Notes: a model not told the origin generated them from the letters alone. 64,000 nucleotides of DNA from F1-60-MAGs149 sp037133755 (GCA_037133755.1 JBAXNN010000012.1:1-64000); one strand, 5' to 3'. Numbered from the stretch's first letter, positions 1 through 8,067 are shown. A program made the numbers and translations.

Positions 1-1
1 C

Positions 2-64
2 ATCGTCGTGCGCACGGCTGGCTCGATCGGCGAGGCGCTCGCGCTGGCGCTTGGCTCTGACTAA
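2..64 (+). CDS. C-terminal end of an upstream gene (partial)
   Basis: Only the last 20 residues are inside the window, ending at a TAA at 62-64. The tail reads IVVRTAGSIGEALALALGSD. The disA neighbourhood makes radA a possible identity, and a hydrophobic tail with a conserved EAL would suit RadA, but this is a guess from context. The frame was chosen because it gives an actinobacterial-looking amino-acid composition. Confidence 0.35.
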   Translation: MVVRTAGSIGEALALALGSD

Positions 65-81
65 CTGACAGACGGTTCAGC

Positions 82-87
82 CATACT
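82..87 (+). promoter_or_regulatory. Putative -10 box of a leaderless promoter (ZIP gene)
   Basis: CATACT is followed by six bases and then a GTG start at 94. The same 6-base spacing recurs before many starts in this window, so transcription probably begins at or next to the start codon. Confidence 0.45.
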
Positions 88-93
88 GCCGGC

Positions 94-820
94 GTGGAAG
101 CCGTCCTCAAGATCCTGCCGTTCTTCAGCACGCTCCTCGGCGGCTGGCTGTCGCTGCGCGCCGAGCGTTGGCTGCACGTTATCTACGGGCTCTGCGGGGG
201 GTGTGATGATCGGCCTGATTGCCTTCCACCTCCTGCCGCTCGTGGCGGTGATGGGTGCCCCCGTGGCGTTCAAGGTGCCTGTCCCGTACCTGATGGTCGT
301 GATCGCCTTCCTCCTCTTCTACTTCATCGAGGAGGTCGTTGGGCACAACGAGGTGCGTACCGGCCCGATCGAGTCGTACGCCAATCCGACCGCTGGCATT
401 CTCGGCGGCATCGTGCTCGTGGCGTACTCGTTCGTCGACGGCCTCGCGATCGGCCTGGGCCTGCAGATGTCGATGATGGCCGGCTTCGCAATCGTGATTG
501 CGGTGGTCGCCCAGGACTTCGCCGACGGTTCGAACGTCGTCGCCCTCGTGCGGCGCCACGGTGGCACGAACCGTCAGATTTGGATCCTCCTGCTCGCCAA
601 CGGCATCGCGCCCGTGATCGGCGCGTTCATCGGCGGTGCCGTGCAGGTCAGCGAGGGCTTTCTCGCCTGCTACGCCGGGTTCTTCATCGGCGTCCTGATC
701 TTCGTCTCGATGCACGACATCATTCCCGGCTCACGCGAGCGCACCACGGCACTGAAGACCTTTGTCTTCGTCACGATCGGCATCGTGTTCATGCTGTTGC
801 TGCGCCACTTCGGCGGGTAG
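94..820 (+). CDS. ZIP-family metal transporter, broken by a frameshift
   Basis: This encodes an inner-membrane transporter of the ZIP (zinc/iron permease) family. The N-terminal part (GTG at 94, residues MEAVLKILPFFSTLLGGWLS) is in one frame and the rest, from about 200 to the TAG at 818-820, is in the next frame. Dropping one G from the six-G run at 196-201 joins them into one protein of about 241 residues with the expected hydrophobic segments. The TM4 and TM5 regions read AYSFVDGLAIG and AQDFADGSNVV. In classical ZIPs these positions carry histidines (HSxxDG, HExxDG), so both metal-ligand histidines appear replaced by Tyr and Gln. The frameshift may be an assembly error in a homopolymer, a real lesion or slippage. 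An independent start at the ATG codons near 203 would lose the first membrane helix. Confidence 0.7.
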
Positions 821-829
821 AAGCCAGCG

Positions 830-1696
830 TCACTCCGCGCGTGCTGCGAGGCGCACGGCGAGGCGGCCCATGCCAGCTGCATCGCAGGCCTCAGCGCCGG
901 CGGCCCAATCGGGCTCGGCGCTAGGCGGCAACTCGACGGGCAGGTCGCGCTGCATCGTGGCGATCACCTTGAACGTACGCAGCTCGTCTGCGGCATCCGT
1001 GACGGCACGCGAGCGCGCGGGGGTGAGGTCGCCGGCGTGGGCGATCACGCCCTCGAGATCGTCGTAGCACTGGAGGAGCTCGGCTGCGGTCTTCGCGCCG
1101 ATGCCCTTCGCGCCGGGGATGTTGTCCGACGGATCGCCGCGCAGTGCGATCAGATCCGTCACCTGATCAGGACGCACGCCGTAGCGCTCGACGACGCCGG
1201 CAGGGTCGACGTACTCGACCTCCGTCACGCCGGAAACGGGGCGGACGATCGTGGTCTGCTGCGACGCCAGCTGATACGCGTCGCGATCGTGCGTGAGCAC
1301 GAGCGACGTGCCCTTCGTGGCCTCCTCGAGCGTGGCGAGCGTCGCGCAGACATCATCGGCCTCCCACGGCGGCACGCAGATCGCGGGGATGCCGAAAGCG
1401 CGGATCAGGTCGGGTAGGGCATCCAACTGCGAGATCAGGTCGTCGTCGATCTCGCCGACACGCTGTGCCTGATACGCCGGCACGAGGGCATGGCGCTGGG
1501 ACTCCTCACGGCTATCGATCGCGACGGCAATCGCGCGTGGCTCGAAGGCATCCCAGGCACCCGCCAGCATCGAGATCGTGCCTTGCAGCAGCCCGACGGG
1601 TCGCCCATCCCGCGACGTCACATGGCCAAGCGCGTAGTAGGCGCGATGGGCGAGGGCATCACCATCGACGATCAGGAGGGGCTTGGAAGGCGCCAC
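830..1696 (-). CDS. Stand-alone 5'-3' exonuclease (PolI N-terminal / flap-nuclease family)
   Basis: The 288-residue protein matches the 5'-nuclease domain of DNA polymerase I without any polymerase domain. Visible features are the N-terminal metal site LLIVDGDALAHRAYY, the acidic motif PPWEADDVCATLA, the LTHDRDAYQL motif, and the helix-hairpin-helix segment SDNIPGAKGIGAKTAAELL, which binds DNA. Such proteins remove 5' flaps and RNA primers. The GTG start at 1696 has TATCGT six bases upstream, which supports a leaderless transcript. The gene is divergent from disA, and their -10 boxes overlap. Confidence 0.88.
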   Translation of the reverse strand: MAPSKPLLIVDGDALAHRAYYALGHVTSRDGRPVGLLQGTISMLAGAWDAFEPRAIAVAIDSREESQRHALVPAYQAQRVGEIDDDLISQLDALPDLIRAFGIPAICVPPWEADDVCATLATLEEATKGTSLVLTHDRDAYQLASQQTTIVRPVSGVTEVEYVDPAGVVERYGVRPDQVTDLIALRGDPSDNIPGAKGIGAKTAAELLQCYDDLEGVIAHAGDLTPARSRAVTDAADELRTFKVIATMQRDLPVELPPSAEPDWAAGAEACDAAGMGRLAVRLAARAE

Positions 1697-1701
1697 CCGG
1701 T

Positions 1702-1708
1702 TACGATA
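1702..1708. promoter_or_regulatory. Overlapping divergent -10 boxes (exonuclease / disA)
   Basis: On the plus strand TACGAT (1702-1707) lies 9 bases before the disA ATG. On the minus strand TATCGT (1708-1703) lies exactly 6 bases before the exonuclease GTG. The two boxes share five base pairs, so polymerase could probably fire in only one direction at a time. Confidence 0.5.
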
Positions 1709-1716
1709 CCGGTCTG

Positions 1717-2784
1717 ATGCTGCTTGATCCTCGCCGCAACCCGAAGCTCGCCAACGCTCTGCGGCTGCTCGCGCCGGGCACCGACCTGCGTCTCGGCATC
1801 AACGACATCATCAAGGGGCACTTGGGTGCGCTGATCGTGATCGCCGACCCCGCCGAGATCGAGCCGCTCTGCTCGGGCGGTCTGGCGCTCAACATCCCGT
1901 TCTCGTCGCAGATGCTCTACGAGGTCGCAAAGATGGATGGTGCGATCGTCGTCGACGCGGATCTCTCCACGATTCTGCGCGCCAACGTGCACCTCATGCC
2001 CGACGCAGCCATGCCCACGTCCGAAACGGGCACGCGGCATCGCACCGCCGAGCGCGTGGCACGCCAGACCGAAGCGATCGTGGTCGCGATCTCGCAGGAG
2101 CGCGACACCGTCAACGTCTACACCGGCGGGTCGCGCTACCAGCTCGACTCGATCGGCGACCTGCTGGCCAAGGCCACGCAGGGGCTCGCCACGCTGCAGG
2201 GTCACCGTGTCCAGCTGGATCGTGGTGCCGACGAGCTGACGACGCAGGAGCTGCGTGGCGATGTGTCGCTCGACGACGTCATCAACGTGCTCCAGCGCGC
2301 CGAGATGGCAGCGCGGATGATCGGCGAGATCGAGCGCAACGCAACGGAGCTTGGCCTTGACGGCCGGCTTGTCGCGATGCAGCTGGCCGAGCTGTCGGAG
2401 GGTGTCGTCGACGAGCGCCTCGCGATCATCCAGGACTACCGCAACGCGGACATCACCGACGGCATCGACATGGTGCTCGAGCAGCTGGCAGCGCTGAAGT
2501 ACGGCGAGCTCGTCGAGCTCGAATGCGTGGCGCGGGCGCTGGGCTTCAGCGATCGTACGGCGATCGAACTGCGACCGCGTGGCTACCGCGCGTTGGCGCA
2601 GGTTGCGACGCTGACGGAGGAGGAGACGGACCGCATCATCGCGGCGTTCCCCACGTACGACGCGCTCATGCGCGCCACGCTGCGCGAGCTCCAGGCGATC
2701 AACGGCATCTCGCCGGATGACGCTGCGGCCGTGCAGCAGGGGCTCCGTCGCCTGCACGATCGCCACCTTCGCACGGCCGGCTGA
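1717..2784 (+). CDS. disA: DNA integrity scanning protein DisA (diadenylate cyclase)
   Basis: DisA makes the second messenger c-di-AMP from two ATP and scans DNA for branched structures. The 355-residue protein has the N-terminal DAC domain with the DGA motif (about residues 74-76) and the GTRHRT motif (about 105-110), a central helical spine, and C-terminal helix-hairpin-helix repeats (VATLTEEETDRII, INGISPDDAAAVQQGL). Length and domain order are typical. The ATG at 1717 was chosen because homologues start at this point; an upstream in-frame extension would run through the divergent promoter. It is followed by carD, as in many Gram-positive genomes. Confidence 0.95.
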   Translation: MLLDPRRNPKLANALRLLAPGTDLRLGINDIIKGHLGALIVIADPAEIEPLCSGGLALNIPFSSQMLYEVAKMDGAIVVDADLSTILRANVHLMPDAAMPTSETGTRHRTAERVARQTEAIVVAISQERDTVNVYTGGSRYQLDSIGDLLAKATQGLATLQGHRVQLDRGADELTTQELRGDVSLDDVINVLQRAEMAARMIGEIERNATELGLDGRLVAMQLAELSEGVVDERLAIIQDYRNADITDGIDMVLEQLAALKYGELVELECVARALGFSDRTAIELRPRGYRALAQVATLTEEETDRIIAAFPTYDALMRATLRELQAINGISPDDAAAVQQGLRRLHDRHLRTAG

Positions 2785-2845
2785 AACCTCCCCCCTTCGG
2801 GGTCGATTGCGGTTATCCTTCTGGTCCCAGCACGGAGGAGCGCAG

Positions 2846-3364
2846 GTGTTCAAAGTCGGAGATCGGATCGTCTACCCCCAGCACGGCGCCGGCATCATCG
2901 ATGGCATCGAGAAGCGCACCGTGCTCGGCGAGGAGGTCGAGTACCTCACGATCCGGATCATCGCCGACGACCTCGTCGTTCGCATTCCGGTCAACCGCGT
3001 TGACGAGCTGGGACTGCGTCGCGTGATGGATCAGAAGGGCGCCAACGCCGTCCTCGCCGTGCTCGGTGAGGAGATCCCCGAGGACACCGGCTCCTGGAGC
3101 CGCCGCTTCCGCATGAACAAGGACAAGATCCGCTCTGGCGATGTGCGCGAGATTGCTGAGGTCATCCGCGACCTCTCGCTGCGCGACGCTGAGAAGCCCC
3201 TCTCCTCCGGTGAGCGCCAGCTCTTGGCCCAGGCCAAGCGCATTCTCTCGTCCGAGCTTCGTTGGTCGCTCGACAAGGACGAAGACGAGACGAACGCGCA
3301 CCTCGACAAGCTGCTTTCGGACCTCGCCGAGGCGCGTGCCGAGGCTCGCGCCGCGCGCGCCTAA
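2846..3364 (+). CDS. carD: CarD-family RNA polymerase-binding regulator
   Basis: The 172-residue protein has the N-terminal Tudor-like RNAP-interaction domain (MFKVGDRIVYPQHGAGIIDG, to about residue 60) and the helical C-terminal DNA-binding domain. CarD stabilises open promoter complexes, especially at rRNA promoters, and is essential in mycobacteria. The GTG start has a GGAGG ribosome-binding site at 2834-2838; earlier starts would fall in the disA coding region. TATCCT at 2815-2820 may be its own -10 box. The tail is rich in Ala, Arg and Glu. Confidence 0.93.
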   Translation: MFKVGDRIVYPQHGAGIIDGIEKRTVLGEEVEYLTIRIIADDLVVRIPVNRVDELGLRRVMDQKGANAVLAVLGEEIPEDTGSWSRRFRMNKDKIRSGDVREIAEVIRDLSLRDAEKPLSSGERQLLAQAKRILSSELRWSLDKDEDETNAHLDKLLSDLAEARAEARAARA

Positions 3365-3370
3365 TCGCCG

Positions 3371-4063
3371 ATGGCTGATGCGGTCGCCGTCTGGGCGGTC
3401 GTGGTTGCTGCCGGTTCCGGCGAGCGACTGGGCGCCGAGCATCCGAAGGCCTTCGTGGCGTTCGGCGAGGATCCGCTGATCGCGTCATCGGTTGCCGCGC
3501 TGGACGACCACCCCGCGATTGACGGGATCGTCCTTGTGGTTCCCGAGGGCTGGGAGGAGCGCGCCACGTTCATGGCCGATGACATCGGCGCGGGCAAGGC
3601 ATCCCTAGCCGTGCCGGGTGGCTTGACGCGGTCCGACTCGGTCGCCGCAGGTGTCGCCGAGGTGCCCGACGATGCCGCCATCATCCTCGTGCACGATGCT
3701 GCGCGTCCGCTGGTCTCCGCCGAGCTGATCGACCGTGTGCTGGGCGGCTTTGCGGACGGGGCCGATGGAGTAATCCCGGTGCTCGCGATCGCCGACACGG
3801 TCAAGCGCGTCGACGCGGCCGGCCGCGTGGTGGAGACGCTGGACCGCGCCGAGCTACGCGCGGTGCAGACGCCGCAGGCGTTCCTCGCGGAGGGATTCCG
3901 CCGCGCGGTTGCGGCGACAGATCGCGCCACCGGTACAGATTGCGCGAGCCTGGTCGAGCGCGCCGGGGGTACCATCGCGACCGTTGCGGGCGATCCGCGC
4001 GCTATGAAGATCACGACGCGTGCCGATCTCGAGCGGGCCGAAGAGTTGCGCGATGCTGACTGA
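3371..4063 (+). CDS. ispD: 2-C-methyl-D-erythritol 4-phosphate cytidylyltransferase
   Basis: IspD performs the third step of the MEP isoprenoid pathway, coupling MEP to CTP. The 230-residue protein begins with the nucleotidyltransferase glycine-rich loop VVVAAGSGERLGAEHPKAF. It also carries the GLTRSDSV motif, the metal-site motif HDAARPLV, and a C-terminal Lys/Thr block MKITTRADLERAEEL typical of IspD. It starts 6 bases after carD and overlaps the next gene by 11 bases, so translational coupling is likely. ispF follows one gene later. Confidence 0.94.
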   Translation: MADAVAVWAVVVAAGSGERLGAEHPKAFVAFGEDPLIASSVAALDDHPAIDGIVLVVPEGWEERATFMADDIGAGKASLAVPGGLTRSDSVAAGVAEVPDDAAIILVHDAARPLVSAELIDRVLGGFADGADGVIPVLAIADTVKRVDAAGRVVETLDRAELRAVQTPQAFLAEGFRRAVAATDRATGTDCASLVERAGGTIATVAGDPRAMKITTRADLERAEELRDAD

Positions 4064-4880
4064 CCACCACACCCATCTGCGTCCCGACGACGACCCGCTC
4101 GACGAAGAGGCGCTGTCGATCGAGACGATCGTGCCGCACGTTGCCGCCGCCATGGACCGTGGGCTGTCCCACGTTGCAATCACTGAGCACATCTACCGCT
4201 TCCGCGTCGCCAAGCCGGCGTGGGCGCACCCCTACTGGGACACGCAGACGCAGTGGGATATCGACGCGTATTGGGATGCCCTCAGCGAGGCCAAGGCGGC
4301 CGGGTTCCCCATCCTGATCGGCATCGAGTGCGACTGGCTGCCAAGCGGGCAGGAGGTGCTCGTCGATGCGCTGAAGGGTCGCCCCTGGGATCTGATCCTC
4401 GGCAGCATCCATTGGGTCGATGAGGGCGCGGTCGACTACGACCTCTACTCGGCCTTCAAGGAGATCGATCCCGACGCGCTCTGGCGCGGCTACGTCGACC
4501 GCTATACGCGCGCCGCGCTGAGCGGCCAGTTCGACGTGATGACGCACGCTGACCTGCCCAAGTCGTTTGGGCCGCTGCCGTCCATCGAGACGCTCGACTG
4601 GGCCTTTGACCGCATCGCCGACGCGCTGGAAGAGGCGGGCTGCTGCGTCGAGATCTCGACGGCGGGCATCCGCAAGGCCGCCAAGGAGATCTATCCGGGC
4701 CCCTCGCTGCTGGAGCGCTTCTGCGCCCGCGGTGTGCCGGTGGTCCTGTCGTCGGATGCGCACGAGCCAGAGAACGTCGGCGTTGCCTTCGCTCAGGCCG
4801 TGCAGGCCGCGCTCGACGCGGGATACTCCGAGGTGATGGAGATCAAGGGACGCGATCGTCGGGCGGTGCCCATTGGCTGA
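4053..4880 (+). CDS. PHP-domain phosphatase (histidinol-phosphatase-like)
   Basis: The 275-residue protein begins with the PHP metal motif TDHHTHLRPDD. Further metal-binding histidines are visible in AITEHIYRF, GIECDW, GSIHWVD, MTHADLPK and SSDAHEP. This set matches HisJ-like histidinol phosphatases, which remove phosphate in histidine synthesis, but the PHP family also includes other phosphoesterases and no his genes are nearby. The ATG at 4053 lies inside the end of ispD. The gene sits between ispD and ispF, which suggests co-expression rather than a shared pathway. Confidence 0.82.
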   Translation: MLTDHHTHLRPDDDPLDEEALSIETIVPHVAAAMDRGLSHVAITEHIYRFRVAKPAWAHPYWDTQTQWDIDAYWDALSEAKAAGFPILIGIECDWLPSGQEVLVDALKGRPWDLILGSIHWVDEGAVDYDLYSAFKEIDPDALWRGYVDRYTRAALSGQFDVMTHADLPKSFGPLPSIETLDWAFDRIADALEEAGCCVEISTAGIRKAAKEIYPGPSLLERFCARGVPVVLSSDAHEPENVGVAFAQAVQAALDAGYSEVMEIKGRDRRAVPIG

Positions 4881-5352
4881 GGTCCGCGTGGGCACGGCGG
4901 TGGACGCGCACCGCCTCGTCGAAGGACGCCCGCTGGTGCTCGGTGGCGTCACGATTCCGCACGACCGCGGCCTTGAGGGCCACTCCGACGCCGACGTCGT
5001 CTGTCATGTGCTCACCGATGCGTTGCTGGGAGCGACGGGCATCGGCGACATCGGTCGCATGTTCCCCGGCACCGAGGAGTGGAAAGACGCTGCCTCGCTC
5101 GATCTGCTGCGCCGGGCCTTCGAGCGCGTCGCCGAGGACGGCTGGCGCCTCGTCAACGCCGACTGCATGGTCGTGACGATGCAGCCGCGCATCGCGCCGC
5201 ACGTCGATCAGATGCGTGCCAACTGCGCCGGTGCGTTGCAGTCGACGGCCGATCGGGTGTCGATCCGCGCGACGGGCACGGACGGGCTCGGCTTCACCGG
5301 GCGGGGCGAGGGCATCGCCGCGCAGGCGGTCGTGCTGCTCGAGCGGGGCTAG
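4873..5352 (+). CDS. ispF: 2-C-methyl-D-erythritol 2,4-cyclodiphosphate synthase
   Basis: IspF closes the cyclodiphosphate ring in the MEP pathway. The 159-residue protein has the family length and shows the zinc ligands D11, H13 (AVDAHRL) and H45, with the GHSDADVVCH signature. The C-terminal TGTDGLGFTGRGEGIAAQA motif forms the CDP-binding pocket. The start is a TTG at 4873 that overlaps the stop of the PHP gene. It ends the isoprenoid operon and is followed by a repeat-rich convergent gap. Confidence 0.95.
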   Translation: MAEVRVGTAVDAHRLVEGRPLVLGGVTIPHDRGLEGHSDADVVCHVLTDALLGATGIGDIGRMFPGTEEWKDAASLDLLRRAFERVAEDGWRLVNADCMVVTMQPRIAPHVDQMRANCAGALQSTADRVSIRATGTDGLGFTGRGEGIAAQAVVLLERG

Positions 5353-5390
5353 TCCTGCTCTTCTGGGCTCGGCTCCAGAGGTAGTCGTTT

Positions 5391-5501
5391 CGCGTCAATT
5401 TGGATCCGGATCCAGATTGGTCTGTCTCGCGCCATTTTGGATCCGGATCCAGATCGGTCGGTTTCGTGCAAATTTAGATCCGGATCCAAATTTGCACGTT
5501 C
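5391..5501. repeat. Three tandem 37-bp palindromic units
   Basis: Units at 5391-5427, 5428-5464 and 5465-5501 are exactly 37 bp each. Each is centred on TGGATCCGGATCCA or a one-base variant, with cores at 5401, 5438 and 5475. The third unit is a 34-bp near-perfect palindrome with no loop (5465-5498, one mismatched pair). Flanks are CGCGyCAwTT on the left and AGATyGGTC on the right. There are no unique spacers, so it is not a CRISPR array. Confidence 0.8.
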
Positions 5502-5541
5502 TCCACGTTGCCGTCTGCCGGGGCGTGGATTCCACGCTTCT

Positions 5542-5613
5542 GGATCCGGGTCCGAATTGTCACTCGCGGGGCCGCTGAGAGGGTAGGCCACCGGACAATT
5601 CGGACCCGGATCC
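5542..5613. repeat. 20-bp perfect inverted repeat with GGATCC palindromes
   Basis: The left arm at 5542-5561 (GGATCCGGGTCCGAATTGTC) is the exact reverse complement of 5594-5613, separated by 32 bp. It belongs to the same family as the tandem units just upstream (CAATTyGGryCCGGryCC) and could fold into a hairpin in either transcript of this convergent gap. Confidence 0.8.
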
Positions 5614-5627
5614 CATTAAGGCTTCGG

Positions 5628-5710
5628 GTTGCCGCCGGTCCCCAAGGGCGCGGGATCGGCGTTCTGGCTAGTGCTGGGCTTCGGCCGCGCCCTTGGGGAC
5701 GGGCGGCAAC
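5628..5710. repeat. 26-bp inverted repeat, one arm inside the end of htpX
   Basis: Arms at 5628-5653 and 5685-5710 match with one mismatch across a 31-bp loop. The right arm encodes residues PPVPKGAAEA of HtpX, so the left arm is an inverted copy of the gene end placed just after its stop. It may act as the htpX terminator, although no T-run follows. Confidence 0.7.
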
Positions 5711-6606
5711 GTGAAGCCACCCATCTCCTCCAACCGTGCGATGCGGTCCTGGAGCGGGGGGTGCGTGTCGAACAGGCCCGTCAGGCCAGAGCGGAGGCCC
5801 TGGTTGTCCCGCAGCGGCGACTCGATCCACATGTGCGCGGTGGCGCGATTGACCTTGCGCAGCGGGCGCTGATCGCTGCCGAGCTTCCAGAGGGCGCGGG
5901 CGAGACCCTCGGGGTCACCGGTCAACTCGGCAGCCGTCGCGTCGGCGAGGTACTCGCGACGACGCGACAGCGACATCTGCAGGAGCGCTGCACCGATCGG
6001 GGCGAGGATGATCGCGGCGATCGCGACGATCGCGCCAAGCGGGTTGTTGTTGTCGTTATTGCGCCCGCCGCCGAAGAACAGCGACCACATCAGCATGTCG
6101 GCAACCATCGTGATCACGCCGACCATCACCGCGGCAAGCGTCATCAGGCGCACATCGCGATTGCGGACGTGGGCCATCTCGTGGGCCATCACACCTTCGA
6201 GCTCCCGCTTGTCGAGCAGCTGGAGAATGCCCGTCGTCGCCGCGACGTAGGCCTTGTCGGGCGTGCGGCCGGCCGCGAACGCGTTCGGCGCGGGGTCGTC
6301 GATGATGTAGATGTCGGGCGTCTTCGTGAGGCCCGCAGCGATCGCGGCGTTCTCGACGCTGTTGAACAACTCCGGCGCGTCGGCCTTCTCGATCTTGTGG
6401 GCGCCAGCGGTTGCGGCGACGATCGAGCCAGCTGCGACGTAGCCGAAGATGCCGTAGCCGATGGCGACCATCAGCATCACGAGGCCCCAGCCACCGCCGA
6501 ATGCCACGCGAACGGCCGCGACGATCAGCGCCATCAGGATGAAGAACAGGACGAGCACGAGGATGGTCCGCAGGCGGGCGGACCTGATCTGCTGTTGCAG
6601 GGTCAT
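5668..6606 (-). CDS. htpX: HtpX-like M48 membrane zinc protease
   Basis: The 312-residue protein cleaves misfolded membrane proteins. It has two N-terminal membrane helices (about residues 14-34 and 40-68), the zinc motif HEMAH (142-146), two further hydrophobic helices (about 155-175 and 190-212), and the third ligand E218 in RRREYLADA. The pattern HPPLQDRIARLEEM near the end is typical of HtpX. The ATG overlaps the lemA stop by four bases, forming an operon with lemA. The C-terminal codons lie in an inverted repeat. Confidence 0.92.
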   Translation of the reverse strand: MTLQQQIRSARLRTILVLVLFFILMALIVAAVRVAFGGGWGLVMLMVAIGYGIFGYVAAGSIVAATAGAHKIEKADAPELFNSVENAAIAAGLTKTPDIYIIDDPAPNAFAAGRTPDKAYVAATTGILQLLDKRELEGVMAHEMAHVRNRDVRLMTLAAVMVGVITMVADMLMWSLFFGGGRNNDNNNPLGAIVAIAAIILAPIGAALLQMSLSRRREYLADATAAELTGDPEGLARALWKLGSDQRPLRKVNRATAHMWIESPLRDNQGLRSGLTGLFDTHPPLQDRIARLEEMGGFTLPPVPKGAAEAQH

Positions 6607-7166
6607 GCGCTGAGGTCCACCTTGACCGGCTCGCGGTCGGCGTCGTCATCGAGGCGGTAGAACTCGGCCAGCTGGTGTCCGAGCATGCCGGCGATCAGCG
6701 ACGTCGGGATCGTCTGCTGCTTCGTGTTGTACGAGCGCACGGTCGTGTTGTAGTACCGGCGTGCGGCTGCGATCTTGTCTTCGGTGTCCGACAGCTCGGT
6801 CTGCAGTTGCGTGAAGGCCTCGACGGCGCGGAGCTCGGGGTACGCCTCGGCGATCGCGAACAGCTTGCCAACCGCCTTCTGCATCTCGCCATCGGCTGCG
6901 GCCTTCTCGTCGAGCGTCGTGGCGCCAAGCGCCTTGGCGCGCGCGTTGGACACGCTCTCGAAGGCGGCGGTCTCGTGCGTGGCGTAGCCCTTGACGGTCT
7001 CCACGAGATTGGGGATCAGATCAGCGCGGCGCTTGAGCTGCACGTCGATGGACGACAGGCCCTGAGCAACCTCGTTGCGCAGGCGCACGAGGCCGTTGAA
7101 GGTGAGAATGAACCACAGGCCGATCAGGATGATCAGCACGACAATCAGGATCAGGACGATGGTCAA
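6603..7166 (-). CDS. lemA: LemA-family membrane protein
   Basis: The 187-residue protein has one N-terminal membrane helix (residues 3-23) followed by the helical LemA domain, with the family motifs FNGLVRLRN, VQLKRRADLIPNLVETVKGY and ARRYYNTTVRSYNT. LemA proteins are often paired with HtpX or other membrane proteases; their exact role is unknown. The TTG start at 7166 follows a GAGGAC ribosome-binding site. A GGGCATCG/CGATGCCC dyad lies in the leader. Confidence 0.9.
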   Translation of the reverse strand: MTIVLILIVVLIILIGLWFILTFNGLVRLRNEVAQGLSSIDVQLKRRADLIPNLVETVKGYATHETAAFESVSNARAKALGATTLDEKAAADGEMQKAVGKLFAIAEAYPELRAVEAFTQLQTELSDTEDKIAAARRYYNTTVRSYNTKQQTIPTSLIAGMLGHQLAEFYRLDDDADREPVKVDLSA

Positions 7167-7217
7167 CGGCGTGTCCTCGGTGAAGGGTCAAGGGCATCGG
7201 CGATGCCCGGCCCACAC

Positions 7218-7225
7218 AGCGTATA
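7218..7225 (-). promoter_or_regulatory. Putative -10 box of the lemA-htpX operon
   Basis: TATACGCT reads on the minus strand about 50 bases upstream of the lemA start. The transcript would have a short leader carrying a perfect GGGCATCG-C-CGATGCCC dyad before the ribosome-binding site. Confidence 0.45.
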
Positions 7226-7246
7226 TCGGGTGTCCGACTTCTGTTC

Positions 7247-8017
7247 TCAGGTCGGGAGCGCCAGCATTCCGTCGCGCTCTTCGGCCAGGCCATCCTTGAC
7301 CAGCGAGGCTGCGATGTCGGCATCGCAGTCGTCGAGTCCGACGGGCGCTGAGCGAAGTCGGTCGAGCAACTGACCGCGCGCCTGCCGGCGCGATCCCTCG
7401 AAGCGGCTCTGCTTGCGCTGTGGCTCGTAGCGCTGCCCGCGACTGGGGCAGCCAGCGGCGAGCGGGCACTGCTCACAGCGCGGGATCCGCGCGAGGCAGA
7501 GCGTGGCGCCGACGTCGAAGAGCGCCTGCGTGAGGTCGTGCCCCTTGCCGGTGGGCGGCTCGATCGTCGTGGCGCCTAGCGCGCGCTCGAGAATGCGTTG
7601 CACGTTGACGTCGATCGGCACCACGTCGTGATCGAGGGCGAGCGCGCAGATGGCGGCGGCGGTGTAGGGGCCAACGCCTGGCAGTGCGCGCCAGCCGGCT
7701 TGATCCTGCGGCACGCCCTCGTCGGCGAGGACACGTGCGGCCTCGTGCAGGGAGACAGCGCGGCGGTTGTAGCCGAGCCCTTGCCACGCGGCAATCACGT
7801 CAGCCCGTGAGGCGGCGGCGAGGTCGGCCGCGGTCGGCCAGCGCTCGAGCCACGCCGTCCACCGCTCGATCACGCGGTCGACCTGCGTCTGCTGCAGCAT
7901 CACCTCGCTGACGAGGATGGCGTACGGATCGCGTGTGTGCCGCCACGGCAGGTCGCGCCCGTGCGCGGCGTACCAGGCGAGGACGCGATCGGCGAGCTGC
8001 TCGGGCGTCATCGACAC
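7247..8017 (-). CDS. mutY: A/G-specific adenine glycosylase (short form)
   Basis: MutY removes adenine mispaired with 8-oxoguanine. The protein has the MutY signature LVSEVMLQQTQV with catalytic E38, the helix-hairpin-helix LPGVGPYTA (about 112-120), catalytic Asp136 in VPIDVNVQ, and a [4Fe-4S] cluster C174-x6-C-x2-C-x5-C190. It ends near residue 256 and lacks the C-terminal Nudix-like 8-oxoG recognition domain of the roughly 350-residue enzymes. The GTG at 8017 is preferred over the ATG at 8011 because TACGCT sits exactly six bases upstream of it. Confidence 0.9.
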   Translation of the reverse strand: MSMTPEQLADRVLAWYAAHGRDLPWRHTRDPYAILVSEVMLQQTQVDRVIERWTAWLERWPTAADLAAASRADVIAAWQGLGYNRRAVSLHEAARVLADEGVPQDQAGWRALPGVGPYTAAAICALALDHDVVPIDVNVQRILERALGATTIEPPTGKGHDLTQALFDVGATLCLARIPRCEQCPLAAGCPSRGQRYEPQRKQSRFEGSRRQARGQLLDRLRSAPVGLDDCDADIAASLVKDGLAEERDGMLALPT

Positions 8018-8023
8018 TCCGGC

Positions 8024-8029
8024 AGCGTA
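8024..8029 (-). promoter_or_regulatory. Putative -10 box of mutY
   Basis: TACGCT on the minus strand, six bases before the GTG at 8017, matches the leaderless pattern seen elsewhere in the window. Confidence 0.45.
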
Positions 8030-8067
8030 GTGCGCGCACGAGCCGACACGTTCCGTGTGCATTGGTT

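Noticed and set aside
2790..2804. CCCC-TTC-GGGG as a terminator before carD
   Set aside because: Only four base pairs and no T-run.
5391..5501. CRISPR array
   Set aside because: Units are contiguous tandem copies with no unique spacers, and there are no cas genes.
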